Source: Flagellimonas zhangzhouensis
Lineage (GTDB): Bacteria > Bacteroidota > Bacteroidia > Flavobacteriales > Flavobacteriaceae
Assembly (NCBI RefSeq): GCF_900102925.1
Contig: NZ_FNKI01000002.1
Coordinates: forward strand, 1,054,001-1,118,000
Direction: 5' to 3'
Length of the DNA stretch: 64,000 nucleotides
The notes under the pieces are model-generated. The model was not told where the DNA came from. It was given only the letters and a program-made list of their open reading frames with translations, and did not search any database. The position numbers were made by a program, and so were the translations under genes. Within the stretch, counting starts at the first letter, position 1. Every line of letters begins with the position of its first letter. Positions 1-8,790 of the stretch are shown piece after piece.

Positions 1-753
1 GAAAAAGGAATCGATGCAGGATACGCTTCCAAATTGATCCAATACGGATGGGAAACCATTACCGAAGGTTTGAAGCAAGGAGGTATCACCAATATGATGG
101 ATCGTTTGTCCAACCCTGCAAAAATCAAGGCCTTTGATTTAGCCGAAGAATTGAAAGTGACCATGCGTCCGTTGTTCCAAAAGCATATGGATGACATTAT
201 GAGCGGACATTTCTCCAAAACCATGATGGAAGATTGGGACAATGGCGATAAAAACCTATTGGACTGGAGATCTGCAACAGGAGAAACTGCTTTTGAAAAA
301 ACACCTGCAGGTGATGTAGCGATTTCTGAGCAAGAATACTACGATAACGGCGTTTTGATGGTAGCAATGGTAAAATCTGGTGTGGAATTGGCCTATGAGA
401 CTATGACCGAATCTGGAATTATTGGTGAGTCCGCATACTACGAATCATTGCACGAAACACCATTGATTGCTAATACCATTGCTAGAAAGAAATTGTACGA
501 AATGAACCGTGTAATTTCCGATACAGCGGAATACGGTTGTTATTTGTTCGACCACGCTTGTAAGCCGTTGTTGACTGATTTCATGAAAACTGTGGAAACT
601 GATATTATCGGCACCCAATTCGGAGCAGGAAAAGACAATGGCGTGGACAACGTAAAATTGATCGCTGTAAACAAAGCCATTCGTGAGCACGATGTGGAAA
701 TTGTTGGAGCAAGATTACGTGAGTCCATGACAGCTATGAAGCCGATAGGGTAA
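1..753 (+). CDS. ilvC: Ketol-acid reductoisomerase, class II (C-terminal part)
   Basis: The reading frame is open from base 1, so the start and the N-terminal NADPH-binding domain lie upstream of the window; about 250 codons remain. The visible part reads like the duplicated helical knot domain of the long, E. coli-type (class II) enzyme. Recognisable stretches include [36 protein letters not shown] and [17 protein letters not shown]. IlvC isomerises and reduces 2-acetolactate or 2-aceto-2-hydroxybutyrate in valine and isoleucine synthesis. ilvA follows after 8 bp on the same strand, so the two are probably co-transcribed as the end of an ilv operon. The TTG at 34 is an internal leucine codon, not a start. 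Confidence 0.95.
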   Translation, partial: EKGIDAGYASKLIQYGWETITEGLKQGGITNMMDRLSNPAKIKAFDLAEELKVTMRPLFQKHMDDIMSGHFSKTMMEDWDNGDKNLLDWRSATGETAFEKTPAGDVAISEQEYYDNGVLMVAMVKSGVELAYETMTESGIIGESAYYESLHETPLIANTIARKKLYEMNRVISDTAEYGCYLFDHACKPLLTDFMKTVETDIIGTQFGAGKDNGVDNVKLIAVNKAIREHDVEIVGARLRESMTAMKPIG

Positions 754-761
754 ACCGTCAC

Positions 762-2030
762 ATGAAAAATGACACTGTGGAGACTTATTTTCCACAAATA
801 GCGGATATTCGAAAAGCAGCGGAAACCATTGCACAAGTGGCATCGGAAACTCCATTGCAGCCGAGTATCCGCTATTCTAAAACATATGGGGCCAATATCC
901 TCCTCAAGCGCGAAGACCTGCATCGGGTCCGTAGCTATAAAATTAGAGGTGCCTACAACAAAATTAGTTCACTTTCCAAAGAAGAATTGGCCAAAGGAGT
1001 GGTCTGTGCCAGTGCAGGCAATCATGCGCAAGGAGTGGCCTTTGCCTGTAGTCATCTAGAGGTGAAAGGCACTATTTATATGCCCGTTGTAACACCCAAG
1101 CAAAAAATTGACCAGACTAAAATGTTTGGTGGGGAATGGGTTGAAGTGGTTCTTGAGGGCGATACCTTTGACGATTCCAATAAAGCGGCGCAAGCTTTCT
1201 GTGAACAAAACGGCAAAACTTTTGTGCATCCATTCGATGATGAGAAAATCATTGAGGGGCAAGCTACTGTGGGCTTGGAGATTTTGGAGCAGTTCACTGA
1301 ACCCATCGACTATGTTTTTGTGGCCGTAGGTGGTGGTGGATTGGCATCTGGACTTTGTGGCACATTTAAAGCCTTGTCCCCAAACACCAAAATCATCGGG
1401 ATTGAACCCGAAGGTGCACCCTCGATGCTCAAATCCATGGAAAAGGGGGAGTTGTTGGAATTGCCTCATATTGATAAGTTTATTGATGGTGCAGCGGTTC
1501 AAAAAGTAGGTAAGCTTACCTATGAAATTTGCAAAAATCATTTAAGTAAAATGATCACGGTTCCTGAAGGTAAGGTGTGCCAGACCATTCTAGAGCTGTA
1601 CAATCGTGATGCCATTGTGGTAGAGCCTGCTGGGGCTTTGACCATTTCCGCATTGGATGAGTTTACCGAAGAAATTAAAGGCAAAAATGTGGTTTGTGTG
1701 ATCAGCGGAAGTAATAACGATATCACCCGAACCGCAGAAATTAAGGAGCGAGCATTGCTTTATGCCAACCTTAAGCATTACTTTATCGTCAAGTTTCCAC
1801 AGCGGCCAGGAGCGCTTAAAGAGTTTGTGGCTGATATTCTTGGGCCCGACGATGACATCACCCATTTTGAGTATTCCAAAAAGTCGAGTAGGGAAAATGC
1901 ACCAGCAGTGGTGGGCATCGAATTGAAGTCGCCAAACGATTTGCAACCCTTAATCGATCGCATGAAAGCCAATAACTTTTTTGGCGACTATTTGAACGAT
2001 AAACCCCATCTTTTCCAGTATTTGGTGTGA
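762..2030 (+). CDS. ilvA: Threonine ammonia-lyase (threonine deaminase)
   Basis: 422 aa PLP enzyme that converts threonine to 2-oxobutyrate, the first committed step of isoleucine synthesis. The PLP lysine is K60 in SYKIRGAYNK. The substrate loop SAGNHAQG and the glycine-rich phosphate-binding loop GGGGLASG (about residue 190) are intact, and SGSNND sits near the end of the catalytic domain. The C-terminal 90 residues form one ACT-like regulatory domain, so this is the shorter biosynthetic form with a single regulatory domain. It starts with ATG 8 bp after ilvC. Its presence means isoleucine can be made from threonine, which matters for interpreting the leuA-like gene nearby. Confidence 0.95.
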   Translation: MKNDTVETYFPQIADIRKAAETIAQVASETPLQPSIRYSKTYGANILLKREDLHRVRSYKIRGAYNKISSLSKEELAKGVVCASAGNHAQGVAFACSHLEVKGTIYMPVVTPKQKIDQTKMFGGEWVEVVLEGDTFDDSNKAAQAFCEQNGKTFVHPFDDEKIIEGQATVGLEILEQFTEPIDYVFVAVGGGGLASGLCGTFKALSPNTKIIGIEPEGAPSMLKSMEKGELLELPHIDKFIDGAAVQKVGKLTYEICKNHLSKMITVPEGKVCQTILELYNRDAIVVEPAGALTISALDEFTEEIKGKNVVCVISGSNNDITRTAEIKERALLYANLKHYFIVKFPQRPGALKEFVADILGPDDDITHFEYSKKSSRENAPAVVGIELKSPNDLQPLIDRMKANNFFGDYLNDKPHLFQYLV

Positions 2031-2120
2031 TAGGTTTAACAATTTCAAATTACATTTTTACAAGTTAGATTCCAGATGTAAATACCTCCACAATCTCGGT
2101 ATTATCATTGGGAATTATGT

Positions 2121-2128
2121 TAATTTTG
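2121..2128 (+). promoter_or_regulatory. Candidate -7 box for gapN
   Basis: TAATTTTG matches the Bacteroidota primary-sigma -7 consensus TAnnTTTG, 47 bp before the gapN ATG. No good -33 TTG lies at the usual spacing, so this is a weak call. Confidence 0.35.
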
Positions 2129-2175
2129 TGTGAGAGTAACACTCTTCACTACACTAATTCATTAATTAAAATCTT

Positions 2176-3768
2176 ATGGCAACAACAACGACCCTAGTTC
2201 CTGAAGCATTTCAGATCACGGAAGAAATACACCAAAAAACATATTTGATCAATGGCGAATTGAAAACTTGGAATGGGGCAACTAGCCCTGTAATTTCCAC
2301 GATTTCATCCACCGAAGAATATGCGCCAACTACATTGGGGAGCATTCCTGACATGGGTGAGCCTGAAGCAATGGAAGCTTTGGATGCTGCCATGGCTGCT
2401 TACGATAAAGGACAAGGACTTTGGCCTACCATGAAAGTGAAAGACCGTATCGAGTGTATGGAATCTTTTGTGAAGCGCATGGAGCAAAAGCGTGAAGAGG
2501 TGGTAAAGTTGTTGATGTGGGAAATTGGGAAATCCAAACCAGATTCGTACAAGGAGTTTGATCGTACTGTTGAGTATATTTATGACACCATTGAAGATTA
2601 TAAGCAGCTAGATCGTGACTCTGCCAAATTTTCCAAGCATGATGGTGTCTATGCCCATATTCGTAGAGGCCCTCTTGGGGTTGTATTGTGTCTTGGACCT
2701 TACAATTATCCATTAAATGAAACCTTTGCTTTGTTGATTCCTGCTATTATTATGGGAAACACCACCATTTTTAAGCCAGCGAAGCATGGGGTGTTGTTGA
2801 TTACACCACTTTTGGAGGCGTTTAAGAGCAGTTTTCCAAAAGGAGTTGTAAATATCCTTTTCGGACGAGGTAGAGCAGTAGCAGCCCCTATAATGAAAAC
2901 TGGAAAGGTAGATGTGTTGGCTTTGATTGGAAATAGTAAATCCGCGAATGCTTTACAAGATCAGCACCCAAAAAGCAACCGTTTACGATTGGTGTTGGGC
3001 TTGGAAGCCAAAAATCCAGCCATTGTGTTGCCCGATGCCGATTTGGACTTGACCATCAACGAATGTATTACGGGGACTTTGTCTTTCAATGGTCAGCGTT
3101 GTACGGCATTAAAAGTGGTGTATGTTCATGATGAAGTAAAAGATGAGTTTTTAAAACGCTTCGCTGAAAAAGTGGACAAGTTAAAATTCGGAAACCCTTG
3201 GGATGACGGCGTTCAATTGACACCGCTGCCAGAAGCTGATAAACCTGCCTATATTCAAGAATTGTTGGATGACGCTTTGGCCAAAGGCGCCAAGATCATC
3301 AACAAAAAAGGAGGGAAGCATTTTGATAACTACATCTGGCCAGCAGTGTTGTATCCAGTTACCAAAGACATGAGGGTGTATGAAGAAGAACAATTCGGAC
3401 CTATAATTCCTGTACTTTCGTTTCAGGATATTGAAGAGCCTTTGGATGATATGGCAGAATCCAACTACGGACAGCAGGTGAGTTTGTTTGGAAAAGATGT
3501 GTACACGCTATCTCCACTAATTGACACTTTGGCTAACTTGGTGTGTCGCGTGAACTTGAACAGCTCATGTCAAAGAGGACCTGATGTGTATCCGTTTACG
3601 GGAAGAAAAGACTCTGCTCAATCTACATTGAGTGTGCACGATGCATTGCGTTCGTTCTCAATCAGAACTTTTGTGGCCTTTAAGGACAATGATTTGAACA
3701 ATCAGACCATTGAACAGTTGTTGGAAGCTAAAGTGAGCAACTTTTTAAGTACTGATTATATTCTCTAG
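2176..3768 (+). CDS. gapN: NADP-dependent glyceraldehyde-3-phosphate dehydrogenase (aldehyde dehydrogenase family)
   Basis: 530 aa aldehyde dehydrogenase superfamily protein. The general base is E277 (LGLEAKNP) and the catalytic cysteine is C309 ([10 protein letters not shown]). The C-terminal [11 protein letters not shown]...FTGRKDSAQ region is typical of the GAPN branch. Non-phosphorylating GAPN oxidises glyceraldehyde-3-phosphate straight to 3-phosphoglycerate and makes NADPH. It stands alone, 145 bp after ilvA, with its own candidate promoter and a strong terminator behind it. NADPH supply to IlvC is a plausible reason for the location but is only inference. Substrate assignment rests on family resemblance; another aldehyde substrate is possible. 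Confidence 0.85.
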   Translation: MATTTTLVPEAFQITEEIHQKTYLINGELKTWNGATSPVISTISSTEEYAPTTLGSIPDMGEPEAMEALDAAMAAYDKGQGLWPTMKVKDRIECMESFVKRMEQKREEVVKLLMWEIGKSKPDSYKEFDRTVEYIYDTIEDYKQLDRDSAKFSKHDGVYAHIRRGPLGVVLCLGPYNYPLNETFALLIPAIIMGNTTIFKPAKHGVLLITPLLEAFKSSFPKGVVNILFGRGRAVAAPIMKTGKVDVLALIGNSKSANALQDQHPKSNRLRLVLGLEAKNPAIVLPDADLDLTINECITGTLSFNGQRCTALKVVYVHDEVKDEFLKRFAEKVDKLKFGNPWDDGVQLTPLPEADKPAYIQELLDDALAKGAKIINKKGGKHFDNYIWPAVLYPVTKDMRVYEEEQFGPIIPVLSFQDIEEPLDDMAESNYGQQVSLFGKDVYTLSPLIDTLANLVCRVNLNSSCQRGPDVYPFTGRKDSAQSTLSVHDALRSFSIRTFVAFKDNDLNNQTIEQLLEAKVSNFLSTDYIL

Positions 3769-3794
3769 TAGAAAAAGAATTTTCTAAACAAAAA

Positions 3795-3826
3795 AAAGCC
3801 CGAGCAAATTACTCGGGCTTTTTTTT
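3795..3826. terminator. Bidirectional intrinsic terminator between gapN and leuB
   Basis: A 10-bp perfect stem (AAAGCCCGAG / CTCGGGCTTT) with a 7-nt loop has a T-run on the + side and an A-run (T-run on the - strand) on the other. It therefore serves both gapN (+) and the leu operon (-), which converge here. Confidence 0.9.
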
Positions 3827-3843
3827 ATAATGTGGTTGTGTAT

Positions 3844-4902
3844 TTAAATATTCTCAGCAAGCCAGTTGCCAACTTCACTGGTTTTGTAGGCTTTGCCGCC
3901 GTCGGCCAAATCTTCGGTCACAATGCCCTCGGCCAAGGATTTGTTCACTACGTCGCGAATCGCTTCTGCTTCGTCTTTTAATCCAAATGCGGTTTCAAAC
4001 ATCATGGCGGCAGAAAGTACGGTAGCCAATGGATTGGCAATATCTTTTCCTGCTGCTTGAGGGTAAGAACCGTGAATAGGTTCAAACAAAGATGTTTTTT
4101 CACCCAAAGAAGCGGATGGCATCAATCCCATAGACCCTGAAATTACGGAGGCTTCGTCGGTTAAAATGTCTCCAAAAAGATTTTCAGTGATCAATACATC
4201 GTAGGAGCTAGGCCATTGCACCAGTCTCATGGCAACAGCATCAACAAATTCGTAGGATACTTCAACTTCTGGGTATTCCTTTTCCAATTTCTGAACGGTT
4301 TCTCTCCAAAGTCTAGAAGTTTCCAAAACATTGGCCTTGTCCACACAACATAATTTTTTGGAACGTTGTATAGCCATTTCAAATCCTTTTATTGCCAATC
4401 GCTCCACTTCTTCACGAGTATAGGTGCAAGTATCGTAGGCAGTGTTGTCGTTGTCTTCGCGACCACGTTTTCCAAAATAGATACCACCTGTAAGTTCACG
4501 CAAGAAAACCAAATCGGTACCTTCAATACGTTCTTTCTTCAATGGTGACTTATCAATTAATGACGGAAATGTAAAAGTTGGGCGCACATTTGCGAACAAA
4601 CCCAATTTCTGACGCATTTTCAACAAACCTTGCTCTGGGCGTACTTTGGCAGATGGGTCATTATCGAATCGTGGGTGCCCAATGGCTCCAAACAAAACAG
4701 CATCGGCAGCAACACAAATATCATGGGTTTCATCAGGATAAGGCTCGCCAACAGCATCAATGGCAGCTGCACCGGTTAGGGCGGGAGTCCAAGTGATTTT
4801 GTGTCCAAATTTACTGGCTACGGCATCGGATACTTTTACGGCTTGATCAATAACTTCGGGGCCAATTCCATCTCCGGCCAAAAGAGCTATGTTTAATTTC
4901 AT
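3844..4902 (-). CDS. leuB: 3-isopropylmalate dehydrogenase
   Basis: 352 aa NAD-dependent beta-decarboxylating dehydrogenase of leucine synthesis. It oxidises 3-isopropylmalate to 2-isopropyl-3-oxobutanoate, which decarboxylates to 4-methyl-2-oxopentanoate. Visible signatures are the N-terminal LLAGDGIGPEV, the substrate-binding region RELTGGIYFGKRG, the metal site around NLFGDILTDEASVISGS, and the cofactor region EPIHGSYPQAAGKDIANP. Full length for the family. It is the last gene of the leuC-leuD-leuA-leuB operon; the 41-bp gap to leuA holds an A/T-rich repeat. Transcription probably ends at the shared terminator just downstream. Confidence 0.96.
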   Translation of the reverse strand: MKLNIALLAGDGIGPEVIDQAVKVSDAVASKFGHKITWTPALTGAAAIDAVGEPYPDETHDICVAADAVLFGAIGHPRFDNDPSAKVRPEQGLLKMRQKLGLFANVRPTFTFPSLIDKSPLKKERIEGTDLVFLRELTGGIYFGKRGREDNDNTAYDTCTYTREEVERLAIKGFEMAIQRSKKLCCVDKANVLETSRLWRETVQKLEKEYPEVEVSYEFVDAVAMRLVQWPSSYDVLITENLFGDILTDEASVISGSMGLMPSASLGEKTSLFEPIHGSYPQAAGKDIANPLATVLSAAMMFETAFGLKDEAEAIRDVVNKSLAEGIVTEDLADGGKAYKTSEVGNWLAENI

Positions 4903-4906
4903 GTTG

Positions 4907-4932
4907 TCAATTATCAGTTTTCAATAAACAAT
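4907..4932. repeat. A/T-rich intergenic repeat, copy 1
   Basis: A 26-bp sequence starting TCAATTATCAGTTTTCAAT fills most of the leuA-leuB spacer. It recurs nearly unchanged in the leuC-leuD spacer (from 7091), so the same short repeat sits at two junctions of one operon. Confidence 0.7.
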
Positions 4933-4943
4933 TATCAATGTTG

Positions 4944-6461
4944 TTATACGAGGTTGAGCATTTTCTCCGTGGCCTTAATCGCAGATACCGTTTGGTCGGA
5001 ATCCAATCCACGGGTGGTGAAATCCTTGTCTTTGGTTTGCCAGGTAATAATGGTTTCGCAAAGAGCGTCAGAATTACTTCCAGGAGGGATTCGAACCGTG
5101 TAGTCCACCAATTTGGGCAACTCTCGATTTTCTTTTTTGTATACTTTCTTTAAGGCGTTGATGAAAGCGTCAAATTGTCCATCGCCTTGAGCATTTTCCT
5201 CATAACTCTTTCCTTCAATTTCAATGGAAAGGGTAGTGGAGGGTTTTAATCCTTTGGAGTGGGTGAGGACATATGACTTCACAAACACCTTTTGTTGATG
5301 CAAATCTGTATCCAAAACATCGGAAATGATATAAGGTAGGTCGTCTTTTGTGACCCGTTCCTTTTTATCACCCAACTCAATGATGCGTTCAGTTACTTTT
5401 TTAAGTTCTTCATCATTTAAAGTCAACCCGAGTTCCTGAAGATTCTTTTGAATATTGGCTTTTCCTGAAGTTTTACCTAGGGCGTATTTACGTTTTCTGC
5501 CGAATCTTTCAGGTAATAAGTCGTTAAAGTAAAGATTCTTTTTACTATCTCCATCTGCGTGTATTCCAGCGGTTTGGGTAAAAACATTGTCTCCAACAAT
5601 AGGTTTGTTGTCTGGAATGCCAAAACCAGTAAATGCAGAAACTAATTTACTTACTTTATATAGCGAAGATTCCTTTACTCCTATGGATATTTCAGGTAAA
5701 AAGTCGTTTACCACAGCAACCACACTGGCCAATGGAGCATTTCCTGCACGTTCACCCATTCCGTTCACGGTCAAGTGTAAACCATGGGCACCCGCTTTTA
5801 AGGCTTCCATGACGTTGGCAACACTTAGGTCGTAATCGTTATGCCCATGAAAATCAAAATGTGAGTCTGGATAACGTGCTATAATTTTGGACAGATATTC
5901 CCCAGTTTCATTATGCGTCAAAACACCTAGCGTATCTGGCAACAGCACCCTTTTAATGGGTTGTTGGGTCAAGAAGTCCAAAAATTGGAACACGTACTCT
6001 TGAGAATTACGCATTCCATTGCTCCAATCCTCTAAGTACACATTGGTTTCAATTCCAAGCTCTTTTGCCTTTTCAATTACAGCTTGAATCTCACTAAAGT
6101 GCTGTTCTGGAGTCTTTTTAAGCTGATGTGTTAAATGGTTCAACGAACCCTTGGTCAACAGGTTTTGCACTTTAGCACCTGCCTCTTGCATCCATTTCAA
6201 TGAAACTCCGCCATCAACGAAAGTCAAGACCTCCACTTTATCCAAATAACCCTCGGTGGCAGCCCATTCGGTAATATTTTTTACGGCTTGCATTTCACCT
6301 TCAGAAACCCGTGCCGATGCCACTTCGATGCGGTCGACCTTGAGTTCTTCCAATAAAAGCTTAGCCAAAGTGAGTTTTTCCGAAGCGGAAAATGATACTC
6401 CCGAGGTTTGCTCACCATCCCTCAGGGTGGTGTCCATTATTTCAATGGTGCGTGTTTTCAT
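4944..6461 (-). CDS. leuA: 2-isopropylmalate synthase family protein (LeuA or citramalate synthase type)
   Basis: 505 aa acyl-CoA:2-oxoacid condensing enzyme. The HMGL-like TIM barrel has the metal/catalytic motif DTTLRDGEQ (R14, D15), the HFDFHGHNDYDL metal histidines, and the active-site loop GERAGNAPL. After about residue 380 comes a LeuA-type allosteric domain ending in RGLDSDQTVSAIKA. LeuA condenses acetyl-CoA with 2-oxoisovalerate. The N-terminal sequence also resembles citramalate synthases, which use pyruvate, so substrate is not settled by sequence alone. Position between leuD and leuB favours leucine synthesis, and a dedicated threonine deaminase nearby makes a citramalate route less necessary. 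It starts 26 bp after leuD. Confidence 0.8.
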   Translation of the reverse strand: MKTRTIEIMDTTLRDGEQTSGVSFSASEKLTLAKLLLEELKVDRIEVASARVSEGEMQAVKNITEWAATEGYLDKVEVLTFVDGGVSLKWMQEAGAKVQNLLTKGSLNHLTHQLKKTPEQHFSEIQAVIEKAKELGIETNVYLEDWSNGMRNSQEYVFQFLDFLTQQPIKRVLLPDTLGVLTHNETGEYLSKIIARYPDSHFDFHGHNDYDLSVANVMEALKAGAHGLHLTVNGMGERAGNAPLASVVAVVNDFLPEISIGVKESSLYKVSKLVSAFTGFGIPDNKPIVGDNVFTQTAGIHADGDSKKNLYFNDLLPERFGRKRKYALGKTSGKANIQKNLQELGLTLNDEELKKVTERIIELGDKKERVTKDDLPYIISDVLDTDLHQQKVFVKSYVLTHSKGLKPSTTLSIEIEGKSYEENAQGDGQFDAFINALKKVYKKENRELPKLVDYTVRIPPGSNSDALCETIITWQTKDKDFTTRGLDSDQTVSAIKATEKMLNLV

Positions 6462-6487
6462 TTGTTGAAACAGTGTCCTGTTGGAAA

Positions 6488-7084
6488 TTAAAGCGGGGTG
6501 TTCTCAGCGTATTTTTCGATACCATCCTTAATGTTCAACAAAAAGTCGATATCGTCAAAACCGTTGAGCATGTTTTGTTTTTTGTACCCGTTGATTTCAA
6601 AGCTTTCGCTCTCTCCCGAAGCCAAAATAGTGATGGTCTGTTCAGGTAGGTTCACTTCCAACTCGGTATTCGGGTCAGCTTCAATAGCTGTAAAAATTTT
6701 ATCCAAAAATTCTGGACTTACCTGAACTGGCAAAACACCTACGTTTAAACAGTTGTTTCTGAAAATATCAGCAAAAAAGCTGGATACCACACAACGGAAA
6801 CCATAATCATAAACAGCCCATGCGGCGTGCTCTCTGGAAGAACCAGAACCAAAGTTTTTGCCACCTACCAAGATTTTACCTGAATAGATAGGGTTGTTCA
6901 AAACAAATTGCTCTTTCGGGCTATCGTCTGAATTGTATCTCCAGTCGCGGAACAAATTATCCCCAAAACCCTTACGCTCTGTAGCTTTTAGGAATCGAGC
7001 AGGGATGATTTGGTCGGTATCCACATTTTCAATAGGTAATGGAACCGCTGAACTTTTTAATATTTCGAATTTATCGTATGCCAT
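6488..7084 (-). CDS. leuD: 3-isopropylmalate dehydratase small subunit
   Basis: 198 aa swivel-domain subunit of isopropylmalate isomerase, which works as a heterodimer with LeuC to interconvert 2- and 3-isopropylmalate. The family signatures NVDTDQIIPARFLK near the N-terminus and GKNFGSGSSREHAAWA at about residues 75-90 are intact, and the length is normal. It lies between leuC and leuA on the same strand; the 81-bp spacer to leuC contains an inverted A/T-rich repeat. Confidence 0.96.
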   Translation of the reverse strand: MAYDKFEILKSSAVPLPIENVDTDQIIPARFLKATERKGFGDNLFRDWRYNSDDSPKEQFVLNNPIYSGKILVGGKNFGSGSSREHAAWAVYDYGFRCVVSSFFADIFRNNCLNVGVLPVQVSPEFLDKIFTAIEADPNTELEVNLPEQTITILASGESESFEINGYKKQNMLNGFDDIDFLLNIKDGIEKYAENTPL

Positions 7085-7090
7085 TTTAAT

Positions 7091-7168
7091 TCAATTATCA
7101 GTTTTCAATTAACAATAAACAATAGCTGGTTCCATTGTACATTGATAATTGCTCATTGTTTATTGTTA
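7091..7168. repeat. A/T-rich intergenic repeat, copy 2, with 14-bp perfect inverted repeat
   Basis: The left half (7091-7123) starts with the same TCAATTATCAGTTTTCAAT as the leuA-leuB spacer. Its end, TAACAATAAACAAT (7110-7123), is the exact reverse complement of ATTGTTTATTGTTA (7155-7168), giving a hairpin with a 31-nt loop. The right arm covers the leuC stop codon. It has no G/C-rich stem or T-run, so it is not a normal terminator. Confidence 0.7.
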
Positions 7169-8575
7169 CGCTAAAACTTCTTCCATTAATTCTCGTGGGT
7201 CGGTTACTTTACCAGTCACGGCAGCAGCTGCGGCCACCAATGGACTTGCCAAAAGCGTTCTTGCTCCAGGTCCTTGTCTTCCCTCAAAGTTTCTGTTGGA
7301 AGTACTCACCGCATATTTACCAGCAGGAACTTTATCATCATTCATCGCCAAACAAGCGGAACATCCAGGCTCTCTCAATTCAAAACCAGCTTCGTGAAGA
7401 ATGTCCAAGATACCTTCTTCCTTAATGGCCTCTTCAACTCGGTGTGAGCCAGGTACCAACCAAGCCGTAACGTTATCCGCTTTTTTCTTGCCTTTCACAA
7501 TCGAAGCAAATGCACGGAAATCTTCAATTCTACCATTGGTACAGCTTCCCAAGAATACAAAATCAATAGGTTTGCCAATCATGGAATCACCCTCATGAAA
7601 ATCCATGTACTCCAAGGATTTTTTATAGGTTGCAATACCACCTTCAACGGCTTCAGCCAAAGGAATGTATTTTTGAATGCTCATTCCCATTCCAGGGTTA
7701 GTTCCATAGGTAATCATCGGTTCGATTTCACTCGCTTCGAAAGTCAATTCCTTATCGAACGTAGCATCGTCTTCGGTGTAAAGGGTTTGCCAATATTCCA
7801 TGGCTTTGTCCCAATCGGCACCTTTAGGGGTGTATTCACGACCTTTGATGTATTCAAAAGTAGTTTCGTCAGGAGCGATCATACCACCACGGGCACCCAT
7901 TTCGATACTCAGGTTACAAACGGTCATTCGACCTTCCATGGACATGTTTTTGAACACATCTCCAGCATATTCGGCAAAATAACCCGTAGCACCTGAAGTG
8001 GACAATTTTGAAATAATGAACAACGCCACATCTTTTGGTGTAACGGCCTTACTCAAAGTACCGTTAATGTTGATGCGCATGCTTTTGGGTTTCGGTTGCA
8101 TGATACACTGTGTAGATAAAACCATTTCTACCTCACTGGTTCCAATACCGAACGCGATGGCACCGAAAGCACCGTGCGTAGAAGTGTGTGAATCTCCACA
8201 AACAATAGTGGCTCCAGGTACGGTGATACCATTTTCTGGGCCAATTACGTGTACAATTCCGTTTTTATCGTGCCCTAGCCCCCAATACGGAATATTGTGC
8301 GCTGCCGCATTCTCCTCCAATGCCTTTAATTGGTTGGCAGATAATGGGTCTTTTACAGGCAAATGCTGATTTAGTGTTGGGGTGTTGTGATCCGCAGTTG
8401 CAAAAGTACGCTCTGGGTATTTCACTTTGATTCCTCTATTTTTTAATCCTAGAAAAGCAACAGGACTCGTTACTTCATGGACCAAATGTCTGTCTATAAA
8501 AAGTACATCTGGACCGTTCTCAATATGTTGAACCACATGGGAGTCCCAAACTTTATCAAATAGTGTCTTGCTCAT
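7166..8575 (-). CDS. leuC: 3-isopropylmalate dehydratase large subunit
   Basis: 469 aa aconitase-family subunit carrying the 4Fe-4S cluster. The cluster cysteines are recognisable in GSCTNGR and in [10 protein letters not shown], and the substrate region [13 protein letters not shown] is intact. The start was placed at the ATG reading [10 protein letters not shown], where family members begin. A 10-codon extension to 8605 is open but contains non-family sequence and would cross the candidate -7 box. First gene of the leuCDAB operon, with a 215-bp upstream spacer toward recG. In this gene order the pathway enzymes after the first condensation are all encoded together. Confidence 0.96.
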   Translation of the reverse strand: MSKTLFDKVWDSHVVQHIENGPDVLFIDRHLVHEVTSPVAFLGLKNRGIKVKYPERTFATADHNTPTLNQHLPVKDPLSANQLKALEENAAAHNIPYWGLGHDKNGIVHVIGPENGITVPGATIVCGDSHTSTHGAFGAIAFGIGTSEVEMVLSTQCIMQPKPKSMRININGTLSKAVTPKDVALFIISKLSTSGATGYFAEYAGDVFKNMSMEGRMTVCNLSIEMGARGGMIAPDETTFEYIKGREYTPKGADWDKAMEYWQTLYTEDDATFDKELTFEASEIEPMITYGTNPGMGMSIQKYIPLAEAVEGGIATYKKSLEYMDFHEGDSMIGKPIDFVFLGSCTNGRIEDFRAFASIVKGKKKADNVTAWLVPGSHRVEEAIKEEGILDILHEAGFELREPGCSACLAMNDDKVPAGKYAVSTSNRNFEGRQGPGARTLLASPLVAAAAAVTGKVTDPRELMEEVLA

Positions 8576-8602
8576 AATAACAATCAATATTTTGTAAGCT
8601 AA

Positions 8603-8610
8603 CAAATTTA
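8603..8610 (-). promoter_or_regulatory. Candidate -7 box for the leuCDAB operon
   Basis: On the - strand this reads TAAATTTG (TAnnTTTG consensus), 27 bp before the leuC ATG. No convincing -33 element was found at about 20 bp upstream. Confidence 0.4.
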
Positions 8611-8790
8611 AAATTTGAACGCTAAATCGGTTTTTGGTGATTCACAAAAATACGATGTTCAACGCTTATTTTAGCGGTTTTTTTGGAATGTTAACAAATG
8701 TTTTGTCTTGGTTTTCAGAATATAACAAGTGATGAACCACTTTTGGAATAGATAGTGTAAAATGGAAATCCAACTGTTAAAAGAAAGGGC

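Noticed and set aside
1..753. Broken ilvC lacking its N-terminus
   Set aside because: The frame is open to base 1, so the missing part is outside the window, not deleted.
1056..1541. 161-codon frame antisense to ilvA, and similar long antisense frames elsewhere
   Set aside because: All lie entirely inside confident genes and follow their codon pattern in shadow frames.
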